From Coffea arabica (taxonomy: Eukaryota; Streptophyta; Magnoliopsida; Gentianales; Rubiaceae), in NCBI RefSeq assembly GCF_036785885.1, contig NC_092310.1, positions 9,610,001-9,674,000 of the forward strand: a stretch of DNA of 64,000 nt, given 5' to 3'. Every line of letters begins with the position of its first letter. Within the stretch, counting starts at the first letter, position 1. The notes beneath the pieces were generated by a model. That model had not been told where the DNA came from and made no database searches. It saw nothing but the letters and a program-made list of their open reading frames with translations. Positions 48,487 through 59,718 of this stretch are shown one piece after another. The position numbers and the translations under genes were made by a program.

Positions 48487-48505
48487 TGGCAACTCCACTG
48501 GGGAC
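48487..48505 (+). other. Primer binding site, tRNA-Arg-like
   Basis: TGGCAACTCCACTGGGGAC, three bases after the LTR. It differs by one base (A for G at the fifth position) from the site of the triple-LTR element. That change lies inside a CG of the better-matching version, so it may be a decay mutation. Confidence 0.82.
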
Positions 48506-50567
48506 GCTAGAGAGTCCAAGCACTTGATTTAGTTGTCTTTTCTCTTTTTAACCCTTTCACTTATCATATTTGGATGTTTAGGTTGCATATTTCTTTTACT
48601 TTTTCTTTTTCCTCATTTCTAGGATTTTTGCATTTCACACACGCGACCGTCTTTTGATATCCGTGTATGCAATGATTTGTTATTTACTTTTATTTACTTA
48701 TGTTTGTATACTTGTATCATGCTTGCATCTTGGGTGGGGGAATATCACCTTAGAGCCTCCACACGTGTTTTAATTATAATCTCTCCCCTCAAAAGGAAGC
48801 ACATCATACGTGCATGCATTGCTTTTTATCCTATTTTTATTTTTTCGTGGGCGCCATCCCACATTTCCTTGTAGGATTAGAATCGATTTCCTTAGGTATG
48901 CGGATGGTGTGCGCTGCGCCCATAGCGGTACCTAAGGGATCACTCAAGCCACCGACCGAAGGCCTTGGAATTGATGACCCTCTGCCCTTTTGTCTGAAGG
49001 CTTGGGAGCTTGAATTTTATCGAGTCTAGATGCATTAGTAAGCCAAATCTCATGCATCCATATTAGAAATTACCTAAGATAGAGTCAACCTTACCCGATT
49101 AGTAACACTAGACACGAGGAGAGGGATTTCACCCCTCTTTCTTCGCTTTATTTACTTTTCATCATTGTCTCAACGTGTTATGTGTTACTTGTTGAGCTAA
49201 CATCTTTTTGTTTTCTCTTTTTCTGCATACACAAACTTTAGAAATAAGAGTTCTGGCATGGTGCTCGTTTAGGATAAGACCGTCTTCTATATCAAGCATG
49301 TTTAAATTTTAGTTAATTACATACGTGTATGTACTGCACATCATTTTAGGCTTACCCCGGCATTTAAATAGGGCACTTTTAGATCATATGTCAATTATTT
49401 CATTGCATATTTAACCGCTTTAATAAACTGGCATCATACATCAACTTTAGAGGGAATGCCGCATAGGGGATCCCACGTTAGGAATAAATCACATTTTGTC
49501 TCGAATATATAATTCAATGAGACTTGCACGTTTATATTTTTGTACCATCCAAATGGGTAGTGCACAAGGTAAGGTAGGATCCGATCATTTTCATAGCACG
49601 ATCTTTGGAATATGAGCACCTAACAATCATCTTTTGGCCATTTTAACATATTTGGTAAAATTCCCTTGCGCAAAAGATATTAATTTGGAGAAATTAACAA
49701 ATAATTCCATATTGTTGAAACGATAAATATAATCGAGGCCAAATCTTGATTTTAGAAGGCTCATAGACTGATGCATCGCAATGAATTTTTTGAAACTACC
49801 AATAGGTAGCCAATTCAATAAACTCTTATTTCCATTCAATTCATTTAATCAAATTATCCATCAAATTCATCCAATCTATTTGGTCAATTCATTCATTTTT
49901 AGGACAATTCGGTCAATTTTGAATAAATCGTCATTTTCATTTATTTGACCAATTTACCCTTTTTTAAGGTGATCCAATCAATTTTGAATAAATCAAATTT
50001 CATTCAATTCATTTGATCAGTTTACCTATTTTTTGGTGATCTAGTCAATTTTGAATAAATCATCAGTTTTATCCAATCCATTTGACCCGTTTGTTCTTTG
50101 TTAGGGTTTCGATCTAAGGTTCACTAAAAACCTAGTCGAGACATGGTAATCCTTTCAAGAGTATGCCCTATTACACATCATTTTATGTGTTGATCAAAGC
50201 AAACAATCCATTCGGACTTTGTCCTCATTTTTTGGACAAATGTCTCTTCTCACTCCAATTGGCCAAATTTTTTAAATTATTTTTTTTTCACTCAATAAGT
50301 TGGTCGGGTTCATCAGGTATTGTATAGTGCCTGCCCCAGAGGATTGCATTTTCATGCTAGGCTTACTCTTGGCATAAAAAGGGTCTCCCAATAGGGCATG
50401 CATCCGAATTATCTCAATATATACTAACTCGCGCCTTTTTCTTTTCTTTTCTTTCTTTTCTTGTTTTGCTAAAAGCTGATCAAAAGATGATGCTAAATAG
50501 GGTTTTCTAAAATGTCAGGTGTTTTTGAAATATAGCTACAAAGCCCCATCATTACACGTTCACATAG
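48506..50567 (+). other. Non-coding leader
   Basis: Aligns with the minus strand of 15440-17560: for example the text around TCTAGATGCATTAGT, GTGCACAAGGTAAGGTAGGA and CATTCGGACTTTGTCCTCAT. It holds the AT-rich repeats at 49815-50110. No gene is seen. ATG at 50593 opens only eleven codons (MSTYPESPIGL) before a stop and is out of frame with gag. Confidence 0.7.
49815..50110. repeat. AT-rich leader repeats
   Basis: About four diverged units with TTTTGAATAAAT, then TTCATTCAATTCATTTGA and a TTTACC(T/C)(A/T)TTTTT block. They are the reverse complement of the repeats at 15540-16140. Confidence 0.75.
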
Positions 50568-50645
50568 CCGGATTTTGAGAAATCGTGTAAACATGAGTAC
50601 ATATCCGGAATCTCCGATAGGCCTGTAACGACATCATCAACTGAC

Positions 50646-51803
50646 TTGGTAAATCTGGGAGCTCAACTGAGCGAAGTGCTAAACAGATTCAATGAAATGA
50701 ATATGGAAATGACCGCACAACGACGTGTAATTGATCAGCTAGTCACTGGGAGCAGCGGCGGTATGCCGGAACCCTTACCTGCCAATCCAACTGAACCAAT
50801 ACTTTTACCCTATACTCAAACCTCCTTTACTCCACATTTTGCAAATCCGCATAAAGAAACTTTTATTTATTCCACTCATGACCTACCACATACCCATGCA
50901 CCCACTACCCAAGCCAATCCTTCTCACCCCCAAATTCTCCAAAATCATCCAGCTGTAAATCTGAACATGTCACTTGAATCTCAAGAGCCATATTACAATT
51001 TCACTGCTGAACCATTCACGCTGGATACCGCTGCCCAAGGGAAAGTTGAAGTTGGGAGATTCCCCGCATCAATTGACAAGAATTTGCTAAAAAGGTTGAA
51101 TCGGTTTGATGAATTCATGAGGAAGAGTCAGGGTTTGAGCAAACAAGGGGGCTTGGATTATAACGAGTTATGCCTGTTTCCTGACATCCAACTACCTGTG
51201 GGTTTTAAAACACCCAAATTTAGCAAGTATGAAGGAACAGGCAACCCCAAGACGCATCTCCGAATGTTTGCCAACAAGTTGTGCAAGCCAATAAATGATG
51301 AGAATCTGCCAATTCGTTTGTTTCCTGAAAGCTTAGAAGGCGATGCACTAGACTGGTATTCCAATTTGAAGCCCGAGAATATGAGAACATGGTTGGACTT
51401 ATCAACCGCTTTTATAAGGCAATACGAATACAATTACGATTTGGCTCCAACAAGGACTACACTGGAAGGAACTAAAAGGAAACCATCTGAGGATCACAAG
51501 ACGTATGCAAAAAGATGGAGAAAATTGGCTGCCAAGGTGGAACCCTCTATGACTGAAGATGAAATTGTGCGTACATTTATTAAAGCTCATGACCCGCCCT
51601 ATTTTGAGGAGATTTTTCGCATGACTAGATGTTCCTTCGCAGAAATTGTTAATAAATTGGAAAAGTATGATGAGTTTGTGAGAGCAGGAAAGATTGTTAA
51701 TGTGTCAGCTCTGAAATCACAATTGGAAGCGATGCAAAATCAAGGCGATAGTAGTAAGAAATCCCAATTCGAGAAGAAAGAGGAGGAAACTTCATTTGTT
51801 TAG
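50646..51803 (+). CDS. gag: Gag polyprotein, N-terminal and capsid part
   Basis: A 385-codon stretch ending at TAG (51801-51803). Gag forms the cytoplasmic particle that packages the element's RNA. Residues 1-35 are polar and heptad-like, and 40-125 are Pro/Thr/His-rich linker. 185-350 is a Ty3/gypsy retrotrans_gag region: KFSKYEGTGNPKTHLRMF, then FPESLEGDALDWYSNLKP, then WLDLSTAFIRQYEYN, and YAKRWRKLAAKVEPSMTEDE. This wording is typical of Tat/Ogre gag. The frame is open from 50568, after a TAG, but the first in-frame ATG is only at 50697. The true start is probably lost or shifted, perhaps from the ATG at 50593. It is the only coding sequence in the element. Confidence 0.9.
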   Translation: MVNLGAQLSEVLNRFNEMNMEMTAQRRVIDQLVTGSSGGMPEPLPANPTEPILLPYTQTSFTPHFANPHKETFIYSTHDLPHTHAPTTQANPSHPQILQNHPAVNLNMSLESQEPYYNFTAEPFTLDTAAQGKVEVGRFPASIDKNLLKRLNRFDEFMRKSQGLSKQGGLDYNELCLFPDIQLPVGFKTPKFSKYEGTGNPKTHLRMFANKLCKPINDENLPIRLFPESLEGDALDWYSNLKPENMRTWLDLSTAFIRQYEYNYDLAPTRTTLEGTKRKPSEDHKTYAKRWRKLAAKVEPSMTEDEIVRTFIKAHDPPYFEEIFRMTRCSFAEIVNKLEKYDEFVRAGKIVNVSALKSQLEAMQNQGDSSKKSQFEKKEEETSFV

Positions 51804-52406
51804 AACCAAGGCCCTTTTTTCTTACCTAGGTACCGACAATACCCCACTTATCCATCCCATTACTCATACCAGTCACACCCTCGACCTGTCTATCATACTA
51901 CCATTAACCATCATCGACCCCGACCAAATTATCCAAACACACCCACAACACCATTTCATATTTCTCCACCTAACTTCCAAACTAGACCTCGCCCTCCTTA
52001 TAATCCCAGACCTGTTCCACCAAACAAATAGAACTACAACCATCTTCAAACCCATGAAATACAAAACCCCGGCCGATCTCGAGGTTTTACCAATTTAGGT
52101 AGGCCTATTGACCAACTGTACGAACAGCTTAAGGCCGCTAAAATTGATGACATACCACCTCCAAACTACCCTCGTCGAGGCTCCTCTACTGGGTACTACC
52201 CTCAAGTCGCTTATGCCTACCATTTTGGAGCGCCCGATCACTCAACCAATAATTGTTGGGTACTAAAGCATAAGATCCAGGACATGATCGAAGCAGGAGA
52301 TATAGTGCTGTGGAAAAAGGGAGAACAAGGACTGAGCATTAGTACGAATCCTTTTCCTGAATACAAGAACACCTGTGAAGCATTTACCCCCGATGAGGAA
52401 ACTTGA
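51804..52406 (+). pseudogene. gag: Gag C-terminal part beyond an amber codon
   Basis: It continues in the same frame as 50646-51803 after TAG. It is broken again by TAG at 52029-52031 and ends at TGA (52404-52406), 586 codons from 50646. The first part is basic and rich in Pro, Tyr, His and Arg. The end contains YHFGAPDHSTNNCWVLKHK, which corresponds to the C-x-Y-H-x-G-x-x-G-H-x-T-x-x-C knuckle of this gag family. Two knuckle positions are lost: the first Cys is Tyr and the Gly before His is Asp. Both amber codons could come from CAG by C-to-T change. Confidence 0.8.
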
Positions 52407-54754
52407 AAATCCCGAACTAGTGAGATCACTCCCTCTCGAAGGGAGTTTCGATAAATTTGGGGAGTTGTTTTTTATTAAATCCATGAAAATTGTTTATGCA
52501 CGTGTCTTTTGCTTAACCATGTTTTTTGTAAATAGTTTTCAATCAAGTGGATTTTGAAGAGACGTTTCGATCTTTATCTTAAAATGCAATAAAATGTACA
52601 GTTTTATACATACTGTGTTACTTACGCATTCTTTTCAGATGGTCACGAATAAAATCCCCTGACCCTTTGGATATCACTGTTCCGAAATTTGATGGCAGTC
52701 ATCTAGATATCTCACGAATGTGAATTTGAATTTCAAAATGAGAGGAGTAGTGAAGAGACATCCGAAAATATTTTAAAGAGGCCCGAATGGTATAAGGAGG
52801 AACTCAGACCAAATGGGGATCAAGATCAAGGAAATAAAATTAGTAGTCACTTGAATAAAAAGCAGAAAAAGGAGGCTGATGGAAAGCAGTGTCAAGAACA
52901 ATAATCTCTAGTTGATGAGAAGCAACCAAATACAGTCAAAAGGAGCGATCTGTGCTTACAATAAAAGAGACAGCGTGACTACTCGGAAAGAGACAAAATG
53001 TTGAGGCAACTGTTCTTGGTGCAAGATTGGAAAGGGTTTGTTGTCAAAAAAGAAAATGATCAAAAGAAATGAAAATGAGGAAAAGGAAAAGAAAAAGGAA
53101 GAGTATTGTCTGGTGGATCACTTATGTTTCACAGATATGGATGAAGAGGAGTCTTCCTCAGTCAATTAATTCAGATACATGCAAGAAATTTTGCATTAAT
53201 GGAAGTTTTTTTTTTTCAGAGTTACTGTAAGAAACAGAATAAAAGTCAGGCCCTCTTCCTTTCCCATTGAGACATTTTTATCCCTAGTTATCCCTTTTGA
53301 ACCTTCAGAATAAATCATTTCGTTTGGCAATCCCTGAGGAACGCAAACCCCACACTGGGGCAAATTTAGCTTTGGAAAAGAAAAGAAAAAAATCCACACT
53401 GGGGCAAATTCAATTTTTGAAGGAAGGCCGGAAAAAAAAAAGGAAAATGAAAGAAAAGAAAACCTCAGTTAAAAATAAATTGGGGCAAATTTTGAAAGTT
53501 TCAAAGGAATGGCAGAAGGCCGTAAAGAAAAAAAAAGAAAGAAAAAGGAAAATGAAAGAAAAGAGAATCTCAGTTGAGAATAAACTGGGGCAAGTTTTGA
53601 TTTAACCCCAAAATAGGGTTGATACAATAATGCGATTTCAGATCATTTAAATCACTTTTTGAAGTTTGCTTTCAAGTTTTAACTTTTCTAAACACCCCAC
53701 CTGACTCCATTACAAAAAACTGAAAGTCCTGACTTCTGTTTTTTGCAATATCTCTGTCAAGAAATTTGCTAATCAATTGGCAAATGATGTTCATATATTG
53801 ATGCCAGAAAATTTTTAGGTGTATTTCTGAATTGATTAGGTGTGAGGTTGGCACTGCTCATCATGTGAAAATCCGCAAGAACGCCTCTAAAAGAAAAGAA
53901 AAAAAAAAGAAATCAAAAAAAAAAAGAAAAAAAAGAGAAAGAAAAAGAAAAACAAAAGGATGGAGGGTAATTTTGGTGAAAACCCAAAATGACGCTGAGG
54001 TAGGGTTACACAAAGAAAACAAAGGTGATTCAGTTCATTGGGATTCCTTTTTACATTGTGGTTTTTCTGCTGGCATTGAATTTTGGAAGGATGATATCCA
54101 AAAGGGTCAACGGGGCACTTTGTTAGAGGTCAAAATATTTTGGTCATCAACATAGATTGCTGGATTTGTGATTCATTTTTCTAAATTCATCTTTTTCTTT
54201 CAATACGAGTCGATGGTTATTTTTTACATTACTTTGGTTTGTGACATTTTTGTATAAAAATTCTTTGGGTGTTGCATAGTTTCATTTGTCTCATTGGATT
54301 TTTTCAAATGACAATTTTCTCGATTTATCGAAAAGTGTATATCTATAAGTTTTCGTGTTAAGTTAGCATTGGAAGTTAAGACGTCCAGGATGCAATTTGC
54401 AGTGCAAGGTCGGGTTTTGCAGCATCAAGGGAACACATCAAAATACTCATGTTTACAAATTTCTCGAAAGCCGGACAGATCGAATAGTGGTGGATTATTT
54501 TGATTGTTTCACATAACAAAACTGGAAGAATTATTTTTGTAATTAAGTCATGGAAAGTCACCCAATAATCAAACATCCATGGTTCAAATAGAAGAGGAAG
54601 TATGAATCAAAACTTTAAGAAGAAGCAACGATGACACAATGCAAAGCAAATGATTGGTTGTAAAAAAAAAAATGATTCAAACTGGGGCAATTTTTGAAAA
54701 ACTTTTTCAGGTAAGTATTCAAGAATTTGTTTTTTCATGCAATAACGTGTCTTT
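52407..54754 (+). other. Non-coding region where pol would lie
   Basis: No protease, RT, RNase H or integrase motif is readable in any frame. An open stretch at 52713-52904 is Glu/Lys-rich, with no ATG and no known domain. 53100-53870 aligns with the triple-LTR element (13560-14260, opposite strand). Lys-rich frames at 53297-53605 and 53832-54155 are A-rich runs. ACTGGGGCAA motifs occur near 53355, 53400, 53481, 53586 and 54681. Confidence 0.6.
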
Positions 54755-55415
54755 TATCACCTTTAGCATCGAGTATTGACTCACTAACGTGCCCACTAAC
54801 GTGTCTTTTATCACCGTTAGCATCGAGTATTGACTCACTAACGTGTGTTTTGTTTTTTCATATCTGTTAGCATCCGTTAGCATCGGGTCCAACCCACTAA
54901 CGTGTCTTTTATCACCGTTAGCATCGAGTATTGACTCACTAGCGTGTGTTTTGCTTTTTCATATTCGTTAGCATCGGGTTCAACCCACTAACGTGTCTTT
55001 TATCACCGTTAGCATCGAGTATTGACTCACTAGCGTGTGTTTTACTTTTTCACATCCGTTAGCATCGGGTCAAACCTACTAACGTGTCTTCCGTTAGCAT
55101 CGGGTCCGTTAGCATCGGGTCCAACCTACTAACGTGTCTTTTATCACCGTTAGCATCGAGTATTGACTCACTAACGTGTGTTTTACTTTTTCATATCCGT
55201 TAGCATCGGGTCCAACCCACTAACGTGTCTTTTATCACCGTTAGCATCGAGTATTGACTCACTAGCGTGTGTTTTGCTTTTTCATATCCGTTAGCATTGG
55301 GTCCAACCCACTAACGTGTCTTTTATCACCGTTAGCATCGAGTATTGACTCACTAACGTGTGTTATGTTTTTTCACATCCATTAGCATCGGGTTCAACCC
55401 ACTAACGTGTCTTTT
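54755..55415. repeat. Tandem array of CGTTAG..CTAACG units
   Basis: A two-part unit alternates CCGTTAGCATCGAGTATTGA, then CTCACTA(A/G)CGTGTG, with CCGTTAGCATCGGGTCCAAC, then CCACTAACGTGTC, so the higher-order period is about 95 bp. More than a dozen half-units are present. It is homologous to the five-copy array at 12050-12295. Confidence 0.92.
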
Positions 55416-55424
55416 GTATATCAT

Positions 55425-55960
55425 GTTGGGATCGGCAGACTCCGATTTTATCCCACTGACCTTTTTTTATTTTCATTGGGCATGGGTTTTATCCCTCCAA
55501 CCTCGGCAGGTTCGGATTTTATCCCACTGACCATTTTTATTTTCGTTGGGCATGAGTTTTATCCCTCCAACCTCGGCAGGCTCTGTTTTTATCCCACTGA
55601 TCGTTTTTATTTTCGTTGGGTATGGGTTTTATCCCTCCAACCTCGACAGGCTCGGGTTTTATCCCACTGACCGTTTTTATTTCGTTGGGCATGGGTTTTA
55701 TCCCTTCAACCTCAGCAGGCTCGGGTTTTATCCCACTGACCGTTTTTATTTTCGTTGGGTTGGGCATGAGTTTTATCCCTTTAACCTCGGCAGGCTCGGA
55801 TTTTATCCCACTGACCGTTTTTATTTCGTTGGGCATGGGTTTTATCTATCCAACCTTGATAGGATCGGGTTTTATCCCACTGACCGTTTTTATTTCGTTG
55901 GGCATGGGTTTTATCCCTCCAACCTCGGCAGACTTGGGTTTTATCGCGCTGACCATTTTT
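55425..55960. repeat. Tandem array, ~70-bp unit, about eight copies
   Basis: The unit contains TTGGGCATGGGTTTTATCCC, then TCCAACCTCGGCAGGCTCGG, then GTTTTATCCCACTGACCG, with a T-rich spacer. Long frames here on both strands are repeat translations. Only two diverged units exist in each copy of the triple-LTR element. Confidence 0.93.
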
Positions 55961-56303
55961 CTTGATTATTTGATTAATAATTGTGCTTTATCATTCATTT
56001 TTGTATTTCATGTTAAGAAGTTCTGAGAGCTCAGACTTCTTCGACTTTGCAAAGATCATAAATGGTCAATGTACTTGTTTCATTGTGATTCACTTAACTC
56101 GAACTACGTTTGACTTGATTCCTTTGGCGGGATACGTAGGCAACTATATAAGAGTTCGGTCACGTGTTTTGTAATTTTAGTACATCTTTTGGGCAATGAT
56201 TATAACCAAGTGTTGGTTTATTATTTTAGCTCAGGTGCAGCTAGAAGACACAGGTAAGCAATTCGGTGTCTACGTCTTTGTATTGAGTTTCTTTGAAACT
56301 CTA

Positions 56304-56320
56304 GACAAAGAGGGGCAAGT
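56304..56320 (+). other. Polypurine tract
   Basis: GACAAAGAGGGGCAAGT directly precedes the 3' LTR start TGCAGACACC. It matches the tract of the triple-LTR element. Confidence 0.85.
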
Positions 56321-59300
56321 TGCAGACACCAAATTTTTGTCAATTTTTAATGTTTTTCAGAAATTTTTATATTTAATGAGTTATTTATTTTCTTACACTT
56401 TAATATGTATTGTTCTCATTTTTGCAGGTTTATTTTAGAAAAAAAAACAACAACAGCACAAAACAAAAAAAAAAAAGAGAAAATAAAAAAAAATCATCAT
56501 AATCATTTTCCCTACCAAATGCACTTAACCCATTTCTACACTCCATCCTCATGAACATTTCTTCCCATTTTGGTAAAAAATCACCATTGGTAGCCCATGC
56601 ATATTTCTTGTCATTTGGAAGAAAAACCATCATTTTGGCCCCACTTAACACTCCAACTCAATACATCTCTCGACTCTCTTTGGCTGCCATCAGACAAGCC
56701 ACAAAAAGAAAAAAAAAAGCACTCCAATCCCTCGAGGCTCACTTGGCAGAGGCAGAAAAAAAAAAGAGGAAACACACGAGAGAAGAGGAAGGGAAGCTCT
56801 CGGAATTTTGCAGCCTGACCCCTCACTCTCACTCTCTCGGACTTGGGTGGAGGAAAGAAACAGAGAAGAAAAAAAAATCTTCCCCAACTCCTCTCAGTTC
56901 CATCTCAACCTCACACACACCTACACTGAGGTAATTTTTAGTTTTGTCTAGCACATTAAATCAGTGCTTCATTGTTTAGTTTTCTTTCATTTCTGCTGGC
57001 TGCCTTGCATTGTTGTTGTTGTATTGTTAAAAAAAATTGGGAAATGGCATGAACCAGATTTAGGAAAAGGAAATGTTTCTTGTGAATGCATGTTAATTGT
57101 TTGAAAAAATGCCAAAAGAAATTTTAGGGACTGTTTTGCCTTAATTTAGCCTTTTTATGTTGTTTTCTTGTCCAACTTAGATTATAGTTGTAATGTAGAA
57201 GTTATAAGGAGGGTTTTGGCATAATTTTTATGATTTTTAGTGAAGATTATAGTGTTTTAAAAAATAAAAAACTGGACTGACTTTTTGCTTTTTGGCCACC
57301 TTCGGGTCATCTTTTGTAAAAATTAACTCCGAAAATGGAACCTACGCGAAAAATCGAGTGAGGGGGTGTATTTTGAGAAATTTTGGCGATCGGAGAGGTC
57401 GCCGGCGACCGCCGCCGCCGCCGCCAGCCGAAGCTTCCTCAGTTGGCCGAAGAAGAAGGAAAAAGAAACGGCTGAAGGTGGAGGAAGAAGAAAGAAAGAA
57501 AAGAAAAAAAGAAGAAAAGAAAGGAAAGAAAAGAAGAAAAACAATGATTTAGGCTAATGTTTTATCTTTGGTTGGGCCAAGAGTTAGTTTTGGTTGGGTT
57601 TTGGTTTATTTCTTTTGGGTTTCCGTTGGGCTTGAGAGATAAAAAGACGGGTTGGCCTGCTCGTTTCTTTTGGATTTCGGCTGGGCTTAGGTAGCATCCG
57701 ACCCAAATAAATAAAAATGATGGCCCGATGGCCTTTTTCTCCCAAATGAGAAATCGAAATTTGCACCTTAGCTCCTGATCTTTGGAGTAGTTTTACTGTG
57801 GCCCAGAATATTTTAAATTCCTTTCACTTAGGTACTTAATTTAATTGCACTTTGGTCCTTGAATTTTATCTTTCATTTAATTTTGATCCCTAAACTTTGG
57901 AAAAATAATAATTTCTGTCCCCAAAAGTTTTTCAATTTTGCAATTCAGTCCCTGATGAATTTTGGCTCTCTTTTTATTATGATTGTTTCTTTTCTTTAAT
58001 AGCTAATTATGCTACTTTTGAATATGCTTAACTTGTAATTTTTAGATTTTCTTAAATTTCTTTACGTTTGACATATTAGTGTGAATTTAGTACTTTTATT
58101 ATTATTTTATTATTTTTTTTATTTTTTTTTCAATTAAATTGGTGCTATGATTCTTTTGTTCATTGTGAGTATAAATAGGACGATTTGACTCCATTTAGTC
58201 ACCACTTCAAACGGGAGGTACCCCTATTTTTATTATTTCAATGTCAATTACGTGCTCTTATGTGCTCCTATGTGTTCCTATGTGTTTATATATTTTTATA
58301 TGCTTTATTTATTGCATTTAAATGTTCATTTAATTTTTCTTATATTATATTTGTTTAGTCAATTTTTATAATTATTTGAGAGGCATTTAAATATCTCAAA
58401 AAATGTAATAGATAGGATAACTAATTTTATTGTATCATATCTTTCCCATTTTAGATTGTAGTTAGATTCCCCGATGTAATAGATAGGTTGCGTGTTTATG
58501 TGGTTTATGTGTTATGTGTTTTACCCGCTTTCCTCAGGATTTTTGCCTCTAGATATTATGTTTACGTGTTATGTGCTACGTGCTCTTACGTGTTTATTTG
58601 TTTTAATTTATACTTTATTTGTTTTACTATGTACTATTAATGCATGACGTCACCACACTAGTCCAACGCTAGTTGTAATTTTTCTTTTTATTTACTTGCT
58701 AGTCCAACGCTAGTAAGGATTTTTAGAAATGGGCTAGTCCAACACTAGACCCTTTAGGTCGTCTTGCGCTAGATTCATCTTTGTGTGTTATTCACTACAT
58801 TCTCATGCATATTTTTCATTTTTTAGGAGCTTTTCTCATTTGTATGATATTCCTTATTATATTATCCCCTACCCGCTATAGGTGCTAATCATGTCATTTA
58901 GAATTGCATTTCTTTTAGGACATTGTATAATAAGTTAGCTCATTTGCTTGTGCATATTAGGAGAATTATTTTCCAAACATGAGAAATGGGTGATTATAAC
59001 TTTTTAGTTTAAATACCCCATTAATCCCTGTATAAGAAAATTATGTCACGAGTTTTTGCCTCCCGTACCTTTTATGTTGCATTCCTTTTTTTCTTTGATC
59101 ACTTATATCTATGTATATAATTTAATTTAATTTCTTTTCTTTTAATTTCATCATTTGCATACTCGTGGCACGTTCAAGGAATTATTTTGGTATTTGCAAT
59201 TAATGCAATTGGTTCAATTAAACCCTTGAATGAACATTTTGTCCCTTTCGATATTTTTATAAATTTAGATTTGCAATCATGTAGGAAACAGCCAAATATG

Positions 59301-59713
59301 ATAAAATTAAGGGTTAGATTAGGAAAATTTTGACTAAACCTCGCAACTAGCTTAGACTAGGTTGAAAGGGTGCCTTAGGTTTGAGTTAATCAAATCTTTG
59401 CCTTCCCTTTTTTCAATCGTGACTCCCGAACCCATTTTTTCCTGTTTTTCGAAGATCTGGAGTTGTCAAAAAGGGTTTTATTTTATTTTATTTCAGTCAA
59501 AAAATATTTTTTGGGGTGACTTGGTACACCCTAACTCAATACCAAGTGGCGACTCCTATTTTTTCTTAAAAACCCTTTTAGACTAAATTTTGGACCCAAA
59601 TTGTCGTATTTTTAAAGTCCCATTCTTGGTCCTTTTCATTTATTTTTAAATAACAATCACATCTTTTATAAAAACCTTATTTCTTTTTCCATCGCGAAAA
59701 ATGGGGCGCGACA
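56321..59713 (+). repeat. 3' LTR of the gag-only element
   Basis: 3393 bp, starting TGCAGACACC (third base C where the 5' LTR has T) and ending GGGGCGCGACA. It keeps an intact third palindrome (CTAGTCCAACACTAG) that has decayed in the 5' LTR, and one more GCC unit. TATA box at 58170-58179, palindromes at 58657-58755. Confidence 0.93.
58170..58179 (+). promoter_or_regulatory. TATA box of the 3' LTR
   Basis: TATAAATAGG in the same context as 46940. From here transcription would run out into the copia remnant. Confidence 0.65.
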
Positions 59714-59718
59714 AATGA
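59714..59718. repeat. Target site duplication AATGA, right copy
   Basis: Identical to 45075-45079 and directly follows the CGACA end of the 3' LTR. Confidence 0.95.

Larger units (their letters stand above)
45080..59713 (+). mobile_element. Gag-only Tat/Ogre-like retrotransposon
   Basis: 14,634 bp: 5' LTR, tRNA-Arg-like primer site, leader repeats, a gag frame with two amber codons, a long 3' non-coding part with two tandem arrays, a polypurine tract and a 3' LTR, all inside an AATGA duplication. Protease, RT, RNase H and integrase are absent. It matches the plant category of terminal-repeat retrotransposons with only a GAG domain. Its ends and non-coding parts align with the minus-strand triple-LTR element, so the two belong to one lineage. 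Confidence 0.93.

Noticed and set aside
51796..52098. 100-codon frame overlapping the gag end as a separate protein
   Set aside because: Out of frame with gag. The in-frame continuation through the amber codon gives a Pro/Arg-rich tail and the knuckle-like end, so the overlapping frame is a shadow.
53297..54155. Lysine-rich proteins
   Set aside because: They come from A-rich runs in the 3' non-coding region of the gag-only element, and the region aligns with non-coding sequence in the triple-LTR element.
55407..56026. Gly/Phe/Tyr-rich repeat proteins
   Set aside because: Translations of the ~70-bp array in several frames, with no start context or domain.
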